Shown here piece after piece: positions 23,899 through 26,140 of a stretch of 26,140 nt of DNA (its first letter is position 1; every line of letters starts with the position of its first letter). The stretch comes from Fimenecus sp045631225 (GTDB taxonomy: Bacteria; Bacillota; Clostridia; Oscillospirales; Acutalibacteraceae). The stretch covers positions 1 to 26,140 of the forward strand of contig JAZQUG010000036.1 in assembly GCA_045631225.1 (NCBI GenBank), given 5' to 3'. The notes under the pieces are model-generated. The model did not search any database, was not told the origin of the DNA, and was given only the letters and a program-made list of their open reading frames with translations. The translations under genes were made by a program, and so were the position numbers.

Positions 23899-24456
23899 TT
23901 ATATTACATAAAACATTGGTATGCAATTTTTTACAAACCTTTTCTCATCTCTATTCATATAGGTTTCAAACTCAACAAAATCACATCTTTTGTAAAAGTT
24001 CTTTGCCTCTGGAACAGAATACAAACAAATGTGTGTAGCTCCAACAACAGATGCCGTTATCTTCTTGATATGCTCAATCATATACAAAAACAATGCATTA
24101 CTAAGGGTATCATATCGTCCAGAACCACATTCTAAGGGAAGGCTTCTGTATCTTTCATCTACTGCAAAAAAGTCTATCTCAACAGAGGGAATAGAACTGT
24201 TATAAGGCTTATTTTTTTCGTCATATTCAATAGTTGATATACCAGTACAGCAAATAGAACAAAACCCAATAACGATTTGATTTTCATCATCTATAAACAA
24301 ATATGTAACATCCTTATTTGAATTTATGCTGTTGTATCGGGCAAAATCTCTTATTGTCCTATTTTCACATTCAAAACCACCTAAAAGATCAGAATCATTA
24401 GGGTCAACTTTTCTAAAAGATATAGAGTACTCTAATCCATAATTATGCTTTATCAT
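23899..24456 (-). CDS. GNAT acetyltransferase, TacT-like toxin candidate
   Basis: The 185-residue product has the plan of GNAT toxins: FRKVDPNDSDLLGGFECEN near the N-terminus (TacT-type F-x-C region), VTYLFIDDENQIVIGFCSI as strands, VEIDFFAVDERYRS at 92-105 (strand 4 with the start of the acetyl-CoA site) and AKNFYKRCDFVEF at 151-163 with Tyr155 as the expected catalytic tyrosine. The acetyl-CoA loop is unusual: the compact R/Q-x-x-G-x-G/A is replaced by a longer LPLECGSGRY segment. TacT-type toxins acetylate charged tRNAs. The start overlaps the upstream 71-residue gene by 14 nt, the usual antitoxin-toxin arrangement. A simple housekeeping GNAT is the alternative. Confidence 0.8.
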   Translation of the reverse strand: MIKHNYGLEYSISFRKVDPNDSDLLGGFECENRTIRDFARYNSINSNKDVTYLFIDDENQIVIGFCSICCTGISTIEYDEKNKPYNSSIPSVEIDFFAVDERYRSLPLECGSGRYDTLSNALFLYMIEHIKKITASVVGATHICLYSVPEAKNFYKRCDFVEFETYMNRDEKRFVKNCIPMFYVI

Positions 24457-24658
24457 TTAAAGTATTTTTGTCCTCTACAACTATTTTTCTTGAAATCTTA
24501 GAAACAACAACATTTGCTTTTTCTCTATTTTTAACGTTTGCTTCTACTTTCATAAATAAATCAATTTGTTTCTCATCGACAGAAAACATTCTGTCACATT
24601 CTGCTGTAAGTATAGCCATATTTTTTTTATCAATCCTTTTCTTTTTGTTTTCCTCCAT
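24443..24658 (-). CDS. 71-aa charged protein, candidate antitoxin partner of the GNAT
   Basis: The product begins MEENKKKRIDKKNMAILTAE and is strongly charged, with IDLFMKVEANVKNREKANV and VVVSKISRKIVVEDKN in the second half. It has no recognisable ribbon-helix-helix of the usual TacA (DUF1778) antitoxin, so a different partner fold would be needed. It is the first gene of a two-gene operon, starts just after the -10/operator region at 24663-24719, and overlaps the GNAT gene by 14 nt. Assignment as antitoxin is by context only. Confidence 0.65.
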   Translation of the reverse strand: MEENKKKRIDKKNMAILTAECDRMFSVDEKQIDLFMKVEANVKNREKANVVVSKISRKIVVEDKNTLNDKA

Positions 24659-24662
24659 ATTT

Positions 24663-24719
24663 ATACCAACCTTTTTTATAGATATTATACTACTTATATG
24701 CTACAAAATTTGTTGGTAT
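24663..24719 (-). promoter_or_regulatory. Promoter -10 enclosed by an 8-bp inverted repeat (candidate operator)
   Basis: ATACCAAC (24663-24670) and GTTGGTAT (24712-24719) are perfect inverted repeats 41 nt apart. Between them on the minus strand is TATAAT (24689-24684), predicting a start near 24677; no good -35 is seen. The 24663-24670 arm also covers the leader right next to the ribosome site of the 71-residue gene. This suits autoregulation by the small protein. Confidence 0.45.
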
Positions 24720-24961
24720 TCGTTGACCCCATTTGTATTATAGCAATATTTTTTGTTATTTTCAAGTTCTTTTTACAATTTTTTGAAGATAGACATTTAA
24801 AAAGAATCATTGAATTTCTTTTATAATTTGTTCTAATACCTACAACCTTATAAAGAACAAGTTTAAATATTTCCTCTTAAAAGCATAATAAATGAATTTG
24901 ATTTTTCATTCTGCAAATTTTAGAATTAAGAAATTCAAACTATGTTTTATTTACAATAAAT
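24720..24961. other. AT-rich spacer inside the islet
   Basis: No gene, RNA or clear repeat was recognised. A plus-strand hydrophobic ORF crosses the left part but lacks a ribosome site. Confidence 0.5.
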
Positions 24962-24998
24962 AAAAAAGGGATATATAACCATTTAGGTGACATATCCC
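24962..24998 (-). terminator. Minus-strand terminator next to direct repeat copy 2
   Basis: Stem GGGATATGTCACC / GGTTATATATCCC (11 of 13 pairs) with loop TAAAT, followed by six T's and ATTT on the minus strand. It probably ends transcription coming from ppdK. Confidence 0.75.
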
Positions 24999-25005
24999 CA
25001 TATTA

Positions 25006-25035
25006 TTATATTAGAACCACAGGTTGACTTTTATA
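25006..25035. repeat. 30-bp direct repeat, copy 2 (candidate attachment site next to ppdK)
   Basis: Identical to 23745-23774. It lies 97 bp beyond the ppdK stop and 8 bp before the terminator. On the minus strand it forms the last codons (IKVNLWF, stop) of an ORF tail. It probably marks the chromosomal integration site. Confidence 0.65.
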
Positions 25036-25132
25036 TCTTTCCAGTTAAGAACACGATGCCTTGTGGAAAAACTATACAAATAATTTTTCGCATCATCAAT
25101 GGTCAAAACGAAGGTGTCAAGCCGTAATTCAC
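25011..25132 (-). pseudogene. ORF tail without a start, ending inside the direct repeat
   Basis: After the ppdK stop a different frame reads ELRLDTFVLTIDDAKNYLY, SFSTRHRVLNWKD and IKVNLWF then stop. There is no ATG after the ppdK stop and no ribosome site. The composition looks protein-like, so it may be the 3' remnant of a gene truncated by integration or deletion; I do not recognise the family. A chance open frame is quite possible. Confidence 0.25.
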
Positions 25133-26140
25133 TTATTTTGCCATTTCGCTGATTGCTGCCTGAGCTGCTGCGAGACGAGCAATTGGAACACGGAATGGTG
25201 AGCAAGATACATAGTTGAGGCCAATCTTGTGGCAGAATTCAACTGAAACAGGGTCGCCGCCGTGTTCACCACAGATACCGTAGTGAAGTTCTTTGCCGCT
25301 TGCCTTACCCTTAGCAACTGCCATTTCCATAAGAGCGCCAACGCCGCTCTGGTCAAGCTTTGCAAATGGGTCGTTTTCGAAAATCTTGCAATCATAGTAT
25401 GCTGTAAGGAACTTACCAGCGTCGTCACGGCTGAAGCCATAAGTCATCTGTGTAAGGTCGTTTGTACCGAAGCAGAAGAAGTCAGCTTCCTTAGCGATTT
25501 CGTCAGCTGTGATACATGCTCTTGGGATTTCAATCATTGTACCAACTTCGTAAGCGAGTTCAACACCTGCTGCTGCGATTTCAGCATCAGCTGTTTCAAC
25601 AACAACTTTCTTAACGAACTTAAGTTCTTTAACGTCGCCTACAAGAGGAATCATGATTTCTGGAACAAGGTTCCAATCTGCATGAGCTTTCTTAACGTTG
25701 ATTGCTGCACGGATAACAGCCTTTGTCTGCATTGCTGCGATTTCAGGGTATGTTACTGCAAGACGGCAACCACGGTGACCCATCATTGGGTTGAATTCGT
25801 GAAGAGAAGCGATGATAGCCTTGATATCTTCAACTGACTTGCCCTGTGCATCAGCAAGGAGCTTGATGTCAGCTTCTTCTGTAGGAACAAATTCATGGAG
25901 AGGTGGGTCAAGGAAACGGATTGTAACTGGGTTACCCTGAAGAGCTTCGTAAAGAGCTTCGAAGTCGCCCTGCTGATATGGAAGAATCTTTTCAAGAGCA
26001 GCTTCTCTTTCAGCAACTGTATCAGCACAAATCATTTCACGGAATGCTGCGATTCTGTCTTCTTCGAAGAACATATGCTCTGTACGGCAAAGACCGATAC
26101 CTTCAGCACCGAGTTCAACTGCCTTCTTAGCGTCAGCAGG
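25133..26140 (-). CDS. ppdK: Pyruvate, phosphate dikinase, C-terminal part (5' end outside window)
   Basis: The frame is open from the right edge (PADAKKAVELGAEGIGLCRT) to the TAA at 25135-25133, about 335 residues of a roughly 870-residue enzyme. It contains the PEP-binding TIM-barrel signatures: GLCRTEHMF, IRFLDPPLHEF, NPMMGHRGCRL, VGTMIEIPRA, FFCFGTNDLTQMTYGFSRDD and the catalytic cysteine in YGICGEHGGDP. PPDK interconverts pyruvate + ATP + Pi and PEP + AMP + PPi in the cytoplasm and is central to glycolysis in many Clostridia. The missing part would hold the ATP-grasp and phosphohistidine domains. Codon bias is strong (GCT, AAG, AAC, TTC, GAA), unlike the element genes, marking it as highly expressed host chromosome. 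Confidence 0.97.
   Translation of the reverse strand, partial: PADAKKAVELGAEGIGLCRTEHMFFEEDRIAAFREMICADTVAEREAALEKILPYQQGDFEALYEALQGNPVTIRFLDPPLHEFVPTEEADIKLLADAQGKSVEDIKAIIASLHEFNPMMGHRGCRLAVTYPEIAAMQTKAVIRAAINVKKAHADWNLVPEIMIPLVGDVKELKFVKKVVVETADAEIAAAGVELAYEVGTMIEIPRACITADEIAKEADFFCFGTNDLTQMTYGFSRDDAGKFLTAYYDCKIFENDPFAKLDQSGVGALMEMAVAKGKASGKELHYGICGEHGGDPVSVEFCHKIGLNYVSCSPFRVPIARLAAAQAAISEMAK

Noticed and set aside
24566..24826. Hydrophobic plus-strand ORF, with a possible 42-aa type I toxin-like end
   Set aside because: No ribosome site before any start, overlaps the 71-residue gene antisense, and its hydrophobicity is expected from AT-rich sequence.
25262..25837. 191-aa plus-strand cysteine-rich ORF
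   Set aside because: Antisense to ppdK; its open frame and cysteines are a by-product of the biased codon use of ppdK.
1..26140. CRISPR array, rRNA, tRNA or insertion sequence transposase
   Set aside because: No regularly spaced repeats, no tRNA cloverleaf or rRNA core and no transposase or integrase ORF were seen. TnpV is named after transposons but is not a transposase.

Overview
The window looks like one end of an integrative and conjugative element (ICE) inserted beside a chromosomal ppdK gene in a low-GC gut-type Clostridia, probably Oscillospiraceae or a relative. The reasons are standard-code AT-rich genes with strong AGGAGG-type ribosome sites, SpoVG and ParB homologues, and a giant SNF2 helicase/N6-methylase of the kind carried by Clostridia ICEs. 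ppdK at the right edge has visibly more biased codon use and higher GC, so it reads as host chromosome. No integrase, relaxase or coupling protein is visible; if this is an ICE they lie to the left of base 1.

Layout, right to left, because almost everything is on the minus strand. Bases 25133-26140 are the 3' part of ppdK. Bases 23745-25035 form a 1.3 kb islet bounded by two identical 30-bp direct repeats, each followed on the minus strand by its own rho-independent terminator. The islet holds a TacT-like GNAT acetyltransferase and a small overlapping partner, so it looks like a toxin-antitoxin cassette. Bases 23044-23648, the only plus-strand genes, are a GIY-YIG (T5orf172/MUG113-type) protein followed by a RAMA-like ORF that looks like its detached C-terminal domain. 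Bases 22352-23043 are non-coding and contain a 259-nt candidate structured RNA, a strong terminator and a divergent promoter.

From 22351 leftwards runs one long co-directional array: a small hydrophobic peptide, ParB, SpoVG, two near-identical pilin-like proteins, prepilin peptidase (TadV), CpaB, TadZ-like ATPase, TadA ATPase, TadB, TadC, a DUF4320-like pseudopilin, a TadE-like pseudopilin, a membrane-anchored cysteine-rich protein and a 1064-residue secreted protein. This is a compact Tad-type pilus system without a secretin, as expected for a Gram-positive. Three intercistronic hairpins split it into expression blocks. It is followed by a winged-helix (DnaD-like) protein, two conserved-looking proteins of uncertain function, two small proteins and the giant polyvalent protein, which runs off base 1.

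The most unusual items are: (1) a complete TnpV-family ORF with its own Shine-Dalgarno nested in another frame inside the giant helicase gene; (2) the long-range-closed structured RNA candidate ahead of parB; (3) the paired direct repeats and terminators around the GNAT cassette, suggesting repeated integration at one site next to ppdK; (4) a common S/G-x-K-A-E-G/A-Y motif in three otherwise different pilin-like proteins; and (5) two tandem MutS-domain-I-like modules in the giant protein, one lacking the key glutamate.
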